This document shows, piece after piece, positions 20,576 through 33,600 of a stretch of 64,000 nucleotides of DNA. Position 1 is the stretch's first letter, and every line of letters starts with the position of its first letter. The stretch is from Elgaria multicarinata webbii (lineage: Eukaryota; Chordata; Lepidosauria; Squamata; Anguidae). Location of the stretch: positions 93,666,226-93,730,225 of the forward strand of contig NC_086178.1 of assembly GCF_023053635.1 (NCBI RefSeq). The letters are read 5' to 3'. The position numbers and the translations under genes were made by a program. The notes under the pieces are model-generated. The model was not told where the DNA came from, did not search any database, and saw only the letters and a program-made list of their open reading frames with translations.

Positions 20576-20782
20576 TCAAAAAGCCTGGTTAAAGCTTCGT
20601 TTTTGGCCCCTATTTCTGAATCTGTCATGCCTATTGAAGCCTCCGCCTCCACCTCGTCTCCCGTTCCTGAATTCTGAGCCGCCGCCGCCGCCACCACTTC
20701 GACCATTCTCACGGGATTCTTCAAGTTCAGGCAATTCTGTTGCCACAGAAAGTTGCCAGCGTCTTGTGTCTTGCCATGTTTG
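20576..20782 (-). CDS. DDX21: DDX21 exon 15 with stop (RGG-like tail)
   Basis: [20 protein letters not shown], then a Gly-rich run (GGGGG), [20 protein letters not shown] and [11 protein letters not shown], then TGA at 20576-20578. Human DDX21 has several FRGQR repeats between these blocks; none is present here. Acceptor TTATTAG at 20783-20784. Confidence 0.94.
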   Translation of the reverse strand, partial: QTWQDTRRWQLSVATELPELEESRENGRSGGGGGGSEFRNGRRGGGGGFNRHDRFRNRGQKRSFNQAF

Positions 20783-23700
20783 CTAATAAAAAAACAAGCC
20801 ACATGTTACTTTGGCTATCTCTACAGTCAGCACTGAATTTACAAGCCTGCACACTGACCAATGTTTACTAACACGACAGAAAATAAAGGATAAAAAAAAA
20901 GATCTACACAATATAAAATGAAATACAAGGCACTAAGTAAGTATTATCTCACAACCTTGTGCCTCAAGTAAAAAATAAGTAGGTTGCTCTTTAAACCTGA
21001 TAGTTGTGTATTTTTACTAAAAGATGGATTTAAAAGGCATTTCAAAACTTCCAAAAGCAAGCATTTTTAAAATTATGACCGCTTTCTCTGGTAACACTTT
21101 AAGACAAACACTGAGAGAGCAAAATAACAGTATTAAAATGCTTTTGCAAGTTTGAAATGCCTTTAAAACCAATTACAGTTGATTGCTGAATATTATAGTA
21201 AAAAAGGAAAGAGCAAATTATCTATTTAAGCCTTACACGAAGTGTTTAGGCAATATAGAGGTAATTCAACCCTTAAAGTTAATATTAAACTGCCTCAAAG
21301 GTAATATTAGTTTTATTGAGCAGGGGGCTGGACTCAATGGCCTTATAGGCCCCTTCCAACTCTACTATTCTATGATAAGAGTTGTACTAAAATGAAATCA
21401 AGTTTCTGGCAGGAGGTATTACAATAAAGGAGAGTACAAGCTATCAATCCATTTCACCCCATAATTATGTTAGATTGCACTATGCCCTGTTTAATTAAAT
21501 TTCTTATTTATTAAACTCACAATTCTGCTCAAAATCAAAAAGGTTTCAACTCTTTCCAAGAAATTAATTCTGTACGATTGGTGTAGAAGTGGTGGACACA
21601 GTCCACCAGCAATGTATCCTCCACTCCATCACTCACTTCTAAATCAACCTCTGTTGGGGCAACAGATGTTCCTCACAACTTATGGTGTATTATTTAAGAA
21701 TGGGGGAATACCACCTAAGCTCCCAGTCTCTGTTGGTCAAACAAGTAGCCAATCCTCCCCTCCTTAGCTTACATTAACTTACAGCCTTCCCCAACCTGGT
21801 GTCCATCAGATGTTTTGGCCTAAAACTCCCATCACCCCCAGCCAGCATGGCCAGAAATGCTGGAAATTGTAGTTCAAAACCAGGCTGAGGAAGGCTGTTT
21901 GAGAATAACCTAAATGGTGAAGGCAGCATGGAGGGAACTCTATCACTTGGGTGGTACAGAAATCCAATGCAGCCCAGCTTCCCAAATTAACTAAGTTAAA
22001 GAAAAATATATAGGGGAAATAGAAGGAAGGAAGGAAGGAAGGAAGGAAGGAAGGAAGGAAGGAGCATGTTGATCTACCAAAACTTAGCATACATTTACAT
22101 GACTCTATGTCACAGAGTAAGGATCATTCTGTCATTTCTTGGAACCTCTTCAGATGGTCAGAGTGTGACATAAACATTTCCCATGTTTTAGAGAGTGACA
22201 TAAACACATTCCATGTTTTAGGCTATCTTATCAAGAGGATCATGAGTAACAGCTGAGGGACTATCCGCCAATGGGACAGTATGCCCAAGATAGGTGAAAG
22301 TTGCACAAAGGCAAGTAATGTCAAAGAAAAGAGGTAATGAGTGCCAAGGATCACCTCAAGGAGATGAGACATGGCAAGCACGCGCCAATCTTTTCCTGAA
22401 ACACAACCACATGGATTTAATGGAGGTTTAGTAATACATGATTTAGAGGGATTCATGAAGTGGTATCTAGTTATTCTGACCAAGTATATGGGAATCTTGA
22501 AAGTGATAAGCTTTCTGAGTTCAGATCCATACCACAACTGAGACCCCCTGGGTTTTACTGCTGACTCAAATGCTTATGTCCCATTTTAATGAAAATTTAT
22601 TTGGATGGTCAAGTTTGTATTTTTTTTTCACTCCGATGAAAAAGAAGGTAAGCATTAACAGAACAGTAACGTAAACATGAACAGTAGTAAGTCCTTACCT
22701 GTATTTTACTTAGTTCAGCTACAGGTATATCAAAACACACACCCTAAATACAAAAAGAGATAATATTGACTGTCAGTTTTTTTAACAAGGGACACTTTGG
22801 AAAATAAGACATACTTATTAATTCACATGTTAAGATAGCACAAAACTCAAGCAGTAGTAATAAGTGCACATTCTTTTACAAAGCTACCTACTAAACTTGA
22901 TTTATTCAAAGGAAGATGATAAGAGAAGGGCTGAGTGAACTAGTTCATGTACTAGTGAATGCCATGTGTTTTAGAGACCAGTGTGAATAACCAAAAAAAG
23001 GCTATTTTTCGATATCGCAGCTTGGAGAGGCAACTCCCTCAAAATAAATTGCCAGCAGAATACTTTACTGTGGACACCTATTAGCTAACTTTTCAAAACA
23101 GCCCCTGAAGAAGGATTGTTATCATCCGCAATGTTGGGCTATCCATGAAGTTTTGAAAAAAATTTAACAAGAAAAATAAAAAAATCTTCTCACCAGCACC
23201 AGAGCCAGCCTCTCCTCCTTTTTGCACGTACTTTTGGTGCTTCTCCCTCCAACCTATCTACTATTTTGTCCCAGGATAATAGAGGATGGTTTGTGAATAA
23301 TGAAAGTTAAATGGAGACACATGAAAGGAATTGCCACTCATTAATGCTGATCACAAGTGATCAACTGTACTAGAAAGTCTTCCTGCAAAAATGTGAAGTC
23401 TACAAAAAGTGCTTTTTTATTTTTATTTCCAATATAAATCAAATAACCAGATTTGCTTTTGGACTTTCACACTTTAAAGCATGCTTTATAATCCTAATTC
23501 ATAAGTCACCCTGAGTTCATTTGGAATGTTCCTAGTTACACTGTTGGAAATATAAGAGGGCTGAAGAACTGGAACTTGTTCATGGGCACTGTAAGCAGTG
23601 AATCAAACTCAGGTCTTCCCAATACAGGTCCAAAACCCTATCCTGGGATAATACTATAACATAATCTGCTATTATAAAAACACACTCTCATCCCTTATCA

Positions 23701-26700
23701 TTTTAGTTTACAAGTGCAAGACACGTGTTTTGCACTTCACCAGGTTAGAGATGCGGGGTGGGGGGAGCAAATGCTCAAATTGCAGTACCTACAAAATGCA
23801 TGGGACAGTATTTCTTACCATCTTCCCTTTGAGAAAACGCATTCTATTCACTTTGCTGTCGATGTCCTCACCCAGCTGCTCTTTCAGACCTCGCCAAGCA
23901 TATCCAATGGTGTGCATTTCTACTGAGCACTGAAGTGTCATGGTCACAAAACCCTTTTAAAAAAAGCAGTGATACATGTTTATAATAAAAAATAACGTCT
24001 AAGACTACTATTAATTAGTAGTTAAAGAGTTTGACAAAGACTGCTGAACTATTTTTCAGCCAAAGCCTGTAAAAACATTTTCCTTTGTTTGACTCACAAA
24101 ATGTGTCAAATGATTGATAACTAGACCCATATAAAATACAAGGTAGCCTCTTTAGAGTGGAGGATGTTGCATATTACTATACAAACATACAAATGAATGA
24201 ATGAAAAAAATTGATTCATGGGTGTGGCAGTTCCCGTGTTGTCATTCAAGTCTTGGGGATCCTTTTCAGAAATGTTAGATTAGGATATGCTTAAATAGCT
24301 CTCCCACTATGTAAACATTCTATTTACCGCATCAGAGTTGAGTAAAGAACGTTGTTCAATGGAAGTAGCTCCTGAAATATGAGCCAGTGCTGCAGCTAGA
24401 GCTTCCACTGCTCCCTTTTCCTCTATTAGTCTTTCAGCAGCTTGTCTGAAGTAGTCAATGGCAGATGGAGGAACAGAATCCAAAAATCTGAATAAAATGT
24501 TTTAAAGTCAGTGTATAGAAAATTACTGAAATGAAAATTGTACATGACATGAATATATGAATTAACAAAGTAAACACAACTGAACAAGCTGAAATTCTAA
24601 AAATACTAGAGTACATCCTATTGAACAGTGAAACTAACTTCTTTTGAATAAACATGTTCAAGACTGCAGCTTTGGAATCTTAGATTCTACTCTGCCCAGC
24701 TGACCAAAGGATTCATTATCATGCTGCATAATGCATTTTCCTAACCAAAATGTACAGCAATGTTATTGTCCACTTGTGAGCTAAAGAGAAGGTAGTTAAG
24801 AAGAATCTGTAATTTTAAAGAAAATATTCCCTATGATGTACTAATACGGTTGAATACCTAAAAAAAGACTTTAAAATGATTTCACTACATTTACTGGACA
24901 CTTGGCCACAATTTGTTCAGATTTATGTAAACATCTTTTTTAAAGGGTCATTAAGAGTTAAAATAAATATAATTTAAGATTGTGTTCCACATACTGTCAA
25001 GATGATGTATTCCCAAATTTTATCATATCCCACTATATGGACAGCAACCTCAATATTGAGAATAAACTTTTAAAATATAATTTAACCTTCTAAATTAATG
25101 TTATTTCCATTACCAAGATATACTTTGTTGTTACTTGGAAGGTAATAATAATAATACATACATACATACAGCAAGATGGCCTACACTTTTGTGTTATGCA
25201 AATAAAATCTGGTTAATCAAATCAGATGTCTACAATAAACACATACATAAAGAGGATACCTTGGTAGTCAAGGAAACCAAATCTGCTAGAACTGAGATTT
25301 TTCAATGAGAAAATAGAGACATTAACTTTAAAGCTTAATTCCAAATATAAATTGTAAATAAACATACCTGATTGCATCTTTACTGGAAGCTTTAATGATT
25401 TCCGTTGCTGTAGGAACACCCACACGTTTAAATGTAATCCCCTGAAGTTAGAGGACACATTGCATTAATACTGCATTAATAGAAGTTGGTCACAAACTAG
25501 CTGTGCTAACACTTTAATCATAACTCTGAATAGCACATAAATGTCTAGTGTTTTTCAGTTTATAAAATACTTAAGCAAGTTTATATCATTTAAATATAAG
25601 GCACCCATAGAGATGCATGCTGTAGCTTAGCTACCTATCACAAAAGTGACACAAAATCTTTAAGAAACCTGGAGATAATTACCGCTTTTTGTTCGACTTG
25701 TCTTAGCTGGAAATCTTCCTTGCGCTGATAGAAACAGATACACATCCCATTTCGTCCAGCACGGCCTGTGCGCCCAGAACGATGAATATAGGAGTCTACA
25801 TCCTTTACAAATTAAAATTCGTGAGAAATGGTTACATTGTCTTAAACTACAATGAAGCCAAAGTTCATTTTTACTGACACATAAAAGAAGTAGCTAACTT
25901 CATATAAAGGCAAACTGACAAGAATACTTATGACTGAAGAAATGTAGTGGAGATGTGTGTGGAAGTTAGTTACAACTTGCCTAAACAGGTAGATAGCTAC
26001 CCATCATCAGGCACCCTATAAGGCTGCAAAGTTAAGTTCGCCAAATACATGCTATATGCATTCCTAACAACTATATTTCTTACACTTCACCACAAATTGT
26101 CTTTTAAAGGCTTCCTCATAGCAAAACCACTTCTGAGTGAATCTTCCCAGTTATCTGCAAATGAAGAATTCACATACACATATATAAAAATAATGACTGA
26201 TTTGGTATTAGGATTCCTGGTAAAATACTGGAAATTTGTAAAATGAGGTTGATGGGTTGACAAACTAGATAGTTGAGTTTAGCTAAGATAAATAGCATGA
26301 GGATGTGTGAGATTCATAAAGGAACACACATAAAGATCCCAAACAATATTTAATAAGTGGATCCCCTTTGTAACAGGCTTGAGAATGGTCTCCTGGGCCA
26401 CTTTAAGCAAGCAATATTCAATCACCCGGTTCTATTCTGTAACATGACCATAAAATTAGATAAGCTTCTCTACTTTGCACCAAAAATTCGTAATTTACCT
26501 TTGGTGGTGAGCTTTGTATGACCAGATCAACCTCTGGGATATCTAAGCCACGGGCAGCTACATTGGTTGCAACCAGGACGCCAAATGATCCGTTACGAAA
26601 GCCTTTCAGTGTGACCTCTCTCTGCTTTTGTGGGATGTCACCATGTAAAGATTGTGCATCCTAAGAACATTAAAAAGTTATGAAACATTATGGTTGGAAC

Positions 26701-27611
26701 TACCCAAGTAATAAGAATCACAATTTCCATTTTTTCCAATGTAGTTTAAACAAGCACTCACATATTTTGGATGACAGAGTAAAATCTGCCCCAAGTTCTG
26801 ATATACCCACTTTTTTACTTTTTAAGGAAAGCAATATGTCAAAAACACCTTCTGTCTAAAGCTTTTTATTCCAAAGTCACATAAATGTCTTTGGTTATGC
26901 GACAGCTGAAATGGCATCCACTTCAGTGAGACACCCAAGAGCAAGAAAGACTTCTGGGAACGCTGTGTCTCCTAATAGCATTCTACGTAGCTAGGATCTT
27001 TATAAAAAGTCTACAGGAATGTATTATAAGAAGGTGATGGCAAGGTTACATTTTTGTATATTGGCTTTCTATTATGGATTTTTAGGTTTTTAATCTTTGT
27101 AAACGGTTCAGAGAAATTTGGCAATTAAGCGGTATAGAAATGTAATGACTGAATGAATGTATTGGAATAGGTCATGAACCTGTCTATTTTACCTTTATGG
27201 TATATAAACATCTGAAACTAAATATGAAACAGGGTGGGATGGGCAGAAGCTGATTTACAAAAGCAAAAAAGTGAGAGATCTAATGGGACAGGTTTTAGGA
27301 AAGTCAAGATTATCCTTGTTCCCGAGCATGACATTGTAAGGGACACAAGCCTCATTGAACTGCAGAATAATAATAAAAAAAAACACTTTAGGGACATTGC
27401 ACCTGTTTTATTGAGGCATTCAGGGCCAGTTCAGTTGCCTCTTTTTTCGTCTCACAAAAGATGATGGTTCGTCCGTGACTACCACTGTAGACTTGAATAA
27501 CATCTCCAATGACTGCAGCTCTTTGGGACCAATGACACTCAATAGCCAAATGCTGTCAGAAAACAAAGCTGTTTATTAGCAATGAAAGAACATAAAAGAC
27601 GATGCAATATC

Positions 27612-27654
<43 letters not shown>

Positions 27655-30600
27655 ACTTAACACAAGCACAAAGTTAATCTTGCTTTACTAGGAAAAAATA
27701 CTTACTTCTACAGTCATAGCAGTCTTTTTAGTCCTCTTTCCAATAAGATCAATTTGCTCATATCTGGATTTCATGTATTTCTTTGCTACATCGTAAACCC
27801 AATGTGGGCATGTTGCAGAAAAGAGTAATGTCTGTGGATTGTCTTCAGAATCTTTAACACAAAAACATTTTATGTCATAAGAGTTAAAGCTAATCAAACA
27901 ATTTCCTAAATAAGAGAGTAAAGAAATTTTAAATCATAATACCTCTAAGATACAATAAGCAGAGTAAAACAATAAAAGACAGGGAAGGGAAAAATTAAAT
28001 GACTGAGTGCCTGTACTCAGTGCCAATGTGCTATACAACTGGCACTCAAATTATATTTACGAGTTAAAGTCCATTGATGTAGAATCAGTGACAGAAATTA
28101 GCAACTGGCTTTTACAGGCTGACCACCTGCACAGCAATCCCTCACAGGATTTACAGTTCAGGCCAGAGAATATGAGCAACAAGGTACATTGCTCATAGAG
28201 CAAATAAATTCAGATACAGAAGACCTGTATGTTTGACTTGACAGTTGCACAGATGACATATTTACCTTTCTTATATGCATATGCTAAGATTTCCTCTACT
28301 TGTTCAGCAAAGCCCATGTCCAACATCTGATCAACTTCATCCAGGACAACATGCTTCAGATTAGAAATCTCCAACTTGCCATTTTGAAGGTGGTCTTTGA
28401 TTCGGCCTGGAGTCCCAACCAGGATGTCAATACCATTTCGAATTAGATCAACTGAAAGAAACATTAATTTATGTATTAAACTGCTGAACAATTAAATTTC
28501 AAGGGCTGTGACAAAGTGCATGCGAAGTTGAAACAACACTGTTAAATTCAAACAGCACATCTAAAAATGCTGTCTTCAATGACACACAGTCATATCTAAA
28601 TTTTGAAATCCGCAGGGTGTACACTAGTAGAAGCCCAAACCCTCATGCCTGTGTCAAAAATGTGCACATCTCAGTTCTCATTTAGCGGCTTTTTTTTTTT
28701 AGTAACCTGCTAAATCCTTCTGCTTTACAAATTTAATCATCTAAGACTGAAACACTATGCACACTTACTTAGAAGTAACACAGTGGAGCTTATTTCCAAA
28801 TAAACACACATAGGATTGAGCTGTGATTTTCTTTCAGTATTTGATGTGCCTTCGCACCTATTTCAAATGACAGCAATTCCCTGTAGGCTGGGATTTAATG
28901 TGAATGCTTCTTTAGCACTTACTGAGCACACAGTCATCTACTAGCCCTTTCTAATCAAAACTAGCATTATTCTTCACATTTTACTGCCATTTCTTTCTCT
29001 CCACCCCTACCCCTGCCCCAAAGGCTTTGTACAGAGACAGACCACAACTTTATTTCTTAAATGTGTGGCCACCACCAAAAAAGCATCTCCTTGCGATTTC
29101 TTACATTGTCCATTATATGCTGTTCCTCCATAGAAGCAAGCCACCGAGAGTTTCTTTGTGACATCTTTGAAATCTCTGGCTACCTGCATTGCCAGCTCTC
29201 TTGTTGGAGTAAGAACTAGCACCTAATTAAAAAAAGAGTGTTAGAAATGCAGTTATTGTTAATGGGGTGCTATACTACGAATGGCTGAATTATCTTTTTG
29301 TCTCAATTCTGTTTTTAACATTACTTTTATTAGAAAATACATTCATTCAACTCCTATTCAACAGTAAATAAAACCCCTCAATTCTCCAGTTGAGCAATTT
29401 TAATAAAAGCAGTAAGTTACCAATAGAAAAGGAAAACAGAAAAAAATGGAACACATGCGTGCACGCACACACACATATATCAATGTTTTATTCAGTTATA
29501 ATCAAACTTGAGCTGCAAACCTTATTGAACATAGAGGGACTGTCTTCTGAGCAAGTATGCATCCCGAAATGCTTCCAATTACTGAGTTTCTTTCAATAGT
29601 CCATAAATGGCCAACCTTCCTGGAGAAGCTAGATTAAAACTTCTGCACCAGACATGTTTAAATGGTGCTATTGTATTCACTAGCATAATATGCCAAATTT
29701 TCCTACTTCAAGTTTTGAATGTTTTTCTTGTATTTCCAGGCTTTTTTAAGTCATTCTGACCATCATTACACAATGACCCACTAGGTTTCTTAATCATTAG
29801 AGATCTTCTTCCAGAGTTTTCTGATCACTTTGCACCTCCATCATATGACAAAAGCTTGTATTCAATGCATGAAACATCCAACCTTCCCATATTACATTAA
29901 TATTTTTAACTTTGTTTTTGTACCACCCTCAGATCACTTGCAGTCACTTGAAAATTTGTTCGTCTTCCCTCCAGAAGCAGACAAACATGGCTTCCCAATT
30001 CAAGCTTACAAGTTATTTTGAATGCACACAAAAAAAGAGAGAGAAGGAATTCCACCTCCCAACCAAAGAAAGAGTACAAATGCAAAACAAATAGGTCACT
30101 ATGCAGCGGTCTGGTGTAATCACATGAAAAAATATCATTTTCCTTCTGTTTGCTATACATCTAGTAGTGACTTCACTACCTTTGGTGTTCGGCCTCTTTT
30201 TCTTTCCTGAGAATCTCTATGAAGTTTTTCAATTAATGGAAGGGCAAAAGAGAACGTCTTCCCAGTTCCAGTCCGAGCTTGAGCTATCACATCTTTGCCA
30301 TCATATATATGTTGGTAAGTCTTTACTTGTACCGGAAACAGGTAGTTAACTCCACGAGCTATGGAAGAGCGCAATTAGGCTTTTATTTAGAAAGCTGTAC
30401 ATTCATTATGATTCAATAGCTGACACTCATCAATTCTTATACTGAAAAGCACATTCACATCAAGCAAACAAATCCAGCATTTTTATTAATGTATTGTAGA
30501 AAGTCGATGCAAAGCTTTGTGCATTTCAATAAAATACATCGTTAAATGCATTGCTGGATTAGATTAAGGTACATCCAGTCTAGTATTCTGTTAAACAGTA

Positions 30601-33600
30601 GCCACATCAGACAGATGTTTCAGTTACTCACGTACAGGATGACTACTCTATTACCTAATTGTCGCCACCAATTGGAGATTTATCATCTCTGAAAATAAAT
30701 CATAGCTGATAGCTTTCATGGAGGATTAGACAAATTCATAGGTCTATCTGTGGCTATGTAAAATTATGCAATGTGTAAATATATCCTTTTTTCTGCCTTG
30801 AACCTACAGCCAATCAATTGCATTGGATTACTCCGAATTCTAGCATTATGAGAAACTGTTTTATTAATTATGGGGAAAAATCCAAAACAAAGGTTTCAAT
30901 AATATTTTTTCTAGATTTCAGTAAAAGTACCAAGAAATAAGTAATGAAACATACACACATCCCTAGAAATATCTAATATATTGTTACAAAACACGTATCA
31001 ATAGAATAAGAAAGGTTTGTTAATGCTCAGGCCAAGCTCTGGTTTTAGAGGATTTATCAATATAATCTAGAAACAGGTATCAGGTTATATATTATTGGCC
31101 GTTGTTATCAAATATATTAGTGTTTCCATAATTAAATGAACTTACAGATGTCTGTAAACCTCCAGCAACTTCAAAGGGAACTGTTGCCTTTGTGCTGCCA
31201 TTAGTGGCATGGAAACAGGCGTAGCCATTTCCAGACCACTAATATCACTACGGAAACAGTGATCCCAGGTACTGCAGTGTCGCTGGGTGAAGACTTCAGC
31301 CCTTGCCAGAATTGCTGCTTCTATACCACATGCAGCTTGAGGGTTGTGAACCCATGATTTATGGGTTTGTTTGAGTGCCAGTTGACTACTGAGAAGTTTC
31401 TAAACTAGAAGTCCCTAAACTATGTACCTATATCCATGTTGCTCCTGTCCTTGAGCATCAGAGTTTCCCCTTTCTGTATCTTCTCCAGCAGAATGATGTC
31501 CTTTTTGCTAGTCCAGAACTGGACAGTCTAAATGTAGCCAGCCCATAGATTTACATAACAGTATAGCGTATGCTATTTTATTTTTATTTCATCTCCTACT
31601 AATGTACAACACTGAATTTGCTTTTTCACCCTCCCACAGTGCACTGAAATGTTTTTAATTAGTTTTCTCCTAAGATTCTGAGATTTCTTTCCTGGGTAAT
31701 CACAGCCAAATGAGAACTTACCAGCATATTTGTAGAGTTAAGGTATTTTGTCCTGGTGTGCATCTTTTCGTACTTATACTGAATCTTACCCACTAACACT
31801 CATCCACTGTTACAGACATAACATAAGATTACCAGACCTAGTGAGGTGTGGATTAAAAATAAGGATGTGGAAATATTCAGTAAACATTTAAAGAACATAC
31901 CTTTGAGAAGGTCAATAGTGGCTTTTGAGAGATCAAAATTGACAAAGTCTCCTTCCTTTTGCTCTGCTGTCAATTCCTGTTAGATTAGAATAGTTACAAA
32001 ATAAAAATATTCCAGAAAGTGATGAAAGGGCCAAAAGAAGAAGTATTTATAGCATAACATATGATAAAAGTACTCACAGGCTCAAATATTTTGGGAGAAA
32101 ATCTAGAACAGAATGCAAGAATATCTTATAAAGAACGTTCCCATAATATTCTTGTACCATGCAAGATTAACCCAGTTTGCACATTGCCAACAATCCACAG
32201 TTAAACCATGGTTGTTCACATAAAGTTCAGATGTCACATCAATAATCCAGAGCATCCCTGGGTTTATTGCATTGCAGCAGAAACGGGCGTGTGGGAACCA
32301 GCAGATAACTCGTTCCCACTGAATTTCCAACAACCCACAGTTTATTAACTATGGGTTGTTGGAGATGTGTGAACCAAGTCATAGTAAAATAGACAAGACA
32401 GTAATTCACCAGAACAGATAACAACAAGGAATTGCAACCAGTCAAAACTGAAAAGTTTTATTTCTATAAAAGATTTAAAAAAACCTGATCTTTGTGCTCA
32501 GAAATAACATTACATACTGGAATGAGTACCATGTGAAAACTGGGGGGGGGGAGGAGGAACCTGTTGATTATTCTAAAAATTAATAGTGATCCATATTTTT
32601 GTAACTTTGAAATTTTATGGCAGAAATCCGTGTTTCCTTGGTCTCTACATCTGCACTCTTTATGCAATTGGTCTGCTGCGGTTGCCAGCTGACAAGGGAA
32701 ACTCCCCCACACCAGGCCAATCAGATCACAAAAAAGAAAAGAAAAAGAGCCCTTTTGAATGCAGGAATGCATTTACAAACTTGTCAAAATAATGGAGGGG
32801 GGCTCAGCATAGCCAGGTCCCCCCCTTCTTGTTAATGTCCTTCTCAATTTCATCCTCCACTCTGGCACTTCCTGAGCGAAACTCCCCACCCCCTGCATCG
32901 GAATGCAAAATGATTTATGTTTTTCTGAGCACTTATGAACACGGGAACATATTTGCCGTTTTATTATTTTGGGGGAGTCCTGCATAAGTGAGCAAGGCTA
33001 CAGGAGCGTCTGCCTGCTATTGAATCCAGCATAGCCAGATCCCCCTCTTGCCAATGTCCTCCACATCAGTGCTTCCCTTCCTAGTGAACTTTTTTTTAAA
33101 AGGCTGCTTCCTATTATATTGAAGTAATAACACCATCCCCTAAAACTCCTTCTCTCCTGCAATCACCAGCACTTTCATTCTCCCCCACCCCCCATCCTTG
33201 TCATTTCCCTCCACTGGCCTCCATCACTAACTGTCAGATGTACATGAACAGTGAGCAGGACTGAAATAATGACACAAAATTCATGGCAGAGTAGTACCAC
33301 AAAGGGGGGAAATTGCACAAATTTTAAGCAGTAAAATGGAGGAGAAATTTGTGCAAAATCACTAGCAGCTCTCATTCACTTGAGACCATGTACAGTACAC
33401 TCTCTGAAATCCTTTCTTCAAGATTCCTACAGATATATATTTTTTAAAATGCATCCTGAGAAAGGATGACAGGGAATAGTAGGGGCACTAGCAAGATTCC
33501 AAAGAGTGCAATAGGTTTACACTGCTCTTGCCGGCTGGCTCTTTAGCTGTTTCTGACAACCCATAAAAAAAACCCGCCCTGCCAGCTTCAGACATAATAA

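Larger units (their letters stand above)
20783..22698 (-). other. DDX21 intron 14 content
   Basis: A CR1 3' end (21308-21376), a palindromic MITE-like repeat (21783-21897) and a (GGAA)n tract (22023-22064). The rest is A/T-rich, nothing recognised. Confidence 0.6.
22744..25367 (-). other. DDX21 introns 11-13, no recognised features
   Basis: Apart from exons 12 and 13 this interval is A/T-rich with no repeat or gene I can name. A (ATA)n/(CATA)n tract sits near 25146-25170. Confidence 0.5.
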
